From contig PKZN01000068.1 of the NCBI GenBank assembly GCA_003133075.1, forward strand, positions 1 to 5,909: a DNA stretch of 5,909 nt, in the 5' to 3' direction. The notes under the pieces are model-generated. The model did no database searches. It saw only the letters and a program-made list of their open reading frames with translations, and had not been told where the DNA came from. The translations under genes and the position numbers were made by a program. Source of the DNA: Acidimicrobiaceae bacterium. Lineage in GTDB: Bacteria > Actinomycetota > Acidimicrobiia > Acidimicrobiales > RAAP-2. Positions 5,710-5,909 of this stretch are shown here, one piece after another. Every line of letters begins with the position of its first letter. Position 1 is the stretch's first letter.

Positions 5710-5909
5710 GAGACGTCCGCCAGTTGCCAGTTCGGCCGGGCCGAAAGGCTGAGTGCGCTGGGCCCGCTCACCTTGAGTCGATAGACACCCGCAGCGGCGA
5801 TCATCGCGGCGTTGTCGGTACACATCGCCATCGCGGGTAGATGGACGTCGAGCCCGAACTCACGAGCCAGTTCTGCGAATTCACTGCGCAACCTCGAGTT
5901 CGCCGCGAC
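5706..5909 (-). CDS. tsaD: tRNA N6-adenosine threonylcarbamoyltransferase TsaD, C-terminal 67 residues (5' part outside window)
   Basis: Only the C-terminal 67 residues are in the window, and the frame is open to the right edge. The fragment starts with VAANSRLRSEF, the end of the GGVAAN..LR block of TsaD (formerly Gcp/YgjD). It continues with the conserved MAMCTDNAAMIAAAGVYRL, whose D in CTDNA helps hold the catalytic metal. TsaD joins the threonylcarbamoyl group made by TsaC to A37 of tRNAs that read ANN codons, acting with TsaB and TsaE. The C-terminus ends in the normal place (PNWQL plus four residues). The TGA stop (5708-5706) overlaps the pdxH GTG, so the two genes form one transcription unit. 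Similarity to the family is unambiguous in spite of truncation. Confidence 0.95.
   Translation of the reverse strand, partial: VAANSRLRSEFAELAREFGLDVHLPAMAMCTDNAAMIAAAGVYRLKVSGPSALSLSARPNWQLADVS

Noticed and set aside
5710..5823. N-terminal extension of PdxH to 5823
   Set aside because: The added 38 residues are the antisense-free shifted frame of tsaD and do not look like PdxH. The GTGA overlap at 5709 gives a better start.

Overview
The window looks like chromosomal DNA from a high-GC Gram-positive actinobacterium. An Acidimicrobiia-like lineage is an inference only. The evidence is the strong G/C preference at third codon positions, the actinobacterial style of the GroES and GroEL proteins, a cyclase joined to what looks like an actinobacterial STAND ATPase, a GTG-started gene with no ribosome binding site, and the HrcA/CIRCE control of the chaperonin operon. 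Seven protein-coding genes fill nearly all of the sequence. The first and the last run off the window edges. I see no tRNA, rRNA, insertion sequence, integrase or CRISPR array.

Layout from left to right. (1) Minus strand, 1-698: the N-terminal part of a class III adenylate cyclase protein, entering a second domain that resembles a STAND/NB-ARC ATPase. (2) A 120-bp divergent intergenic region with a good promoter candidate on the plus strand. (3) Plus strand, 819-1577: a permuted papain-like (YiiX/YaeF, C92-type) cysteine hydrolase. (4) 1578-1814 is non-coding. It holds nothing recognisable in its first 150 bp, then a 10-bp hairpin, then a perfect 16-bp terminator stem serving groEL. (5) Minus strand, 3789 down to 1815: the bicistronic groES-groEL operon, with an 8-bp hairpin in its 49-bp spacer. 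(6) A 106-bp divergent region (3790-3895) carrying two CIRCE operators separated by one base and overlapping the predicted groES promoter. (7) Plus strand, 3896-5101: a 12-helix MFS transporter that appears to be leaderless. (8) Minus strand, 5709 down to 5098: pdxH, whose stop codon overlaps the stop of the MFS gene. It is coupled through a GTGA overlap to (9) the 3' end of tsaD, which enters from the right edge.

The tsaD to groES-groEL neighbourhood is a familiar actinobacterial arrangement, here with pdxH and an MFS gene placed between them. Functionally the core is a heat-shock module: GroEL rings and the GroES lid fold proteins, and HrcA bound at the doubled CIRCE should hold the operon down until HrcA is titrated or inactivated. 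TsaD (tRNA t6A modification) and PdxH (pyridoxal phosphate synthesis) are housekeeping functions made from one mRNA. The cyclase-ATPase and the cysteine hydrolase share a divergent promoter region and could be co-regulated, but nothing in the sequence proves a link.

Most of the window is ordinary core genome. The points most worth a second look are the back-to-back CIRCE pair and its possible reach onto the divergent leaderless transporter, the intercistronic groES/groEL hairpin, and the uncharacterised C92-type hydrolase beside the cyclase.
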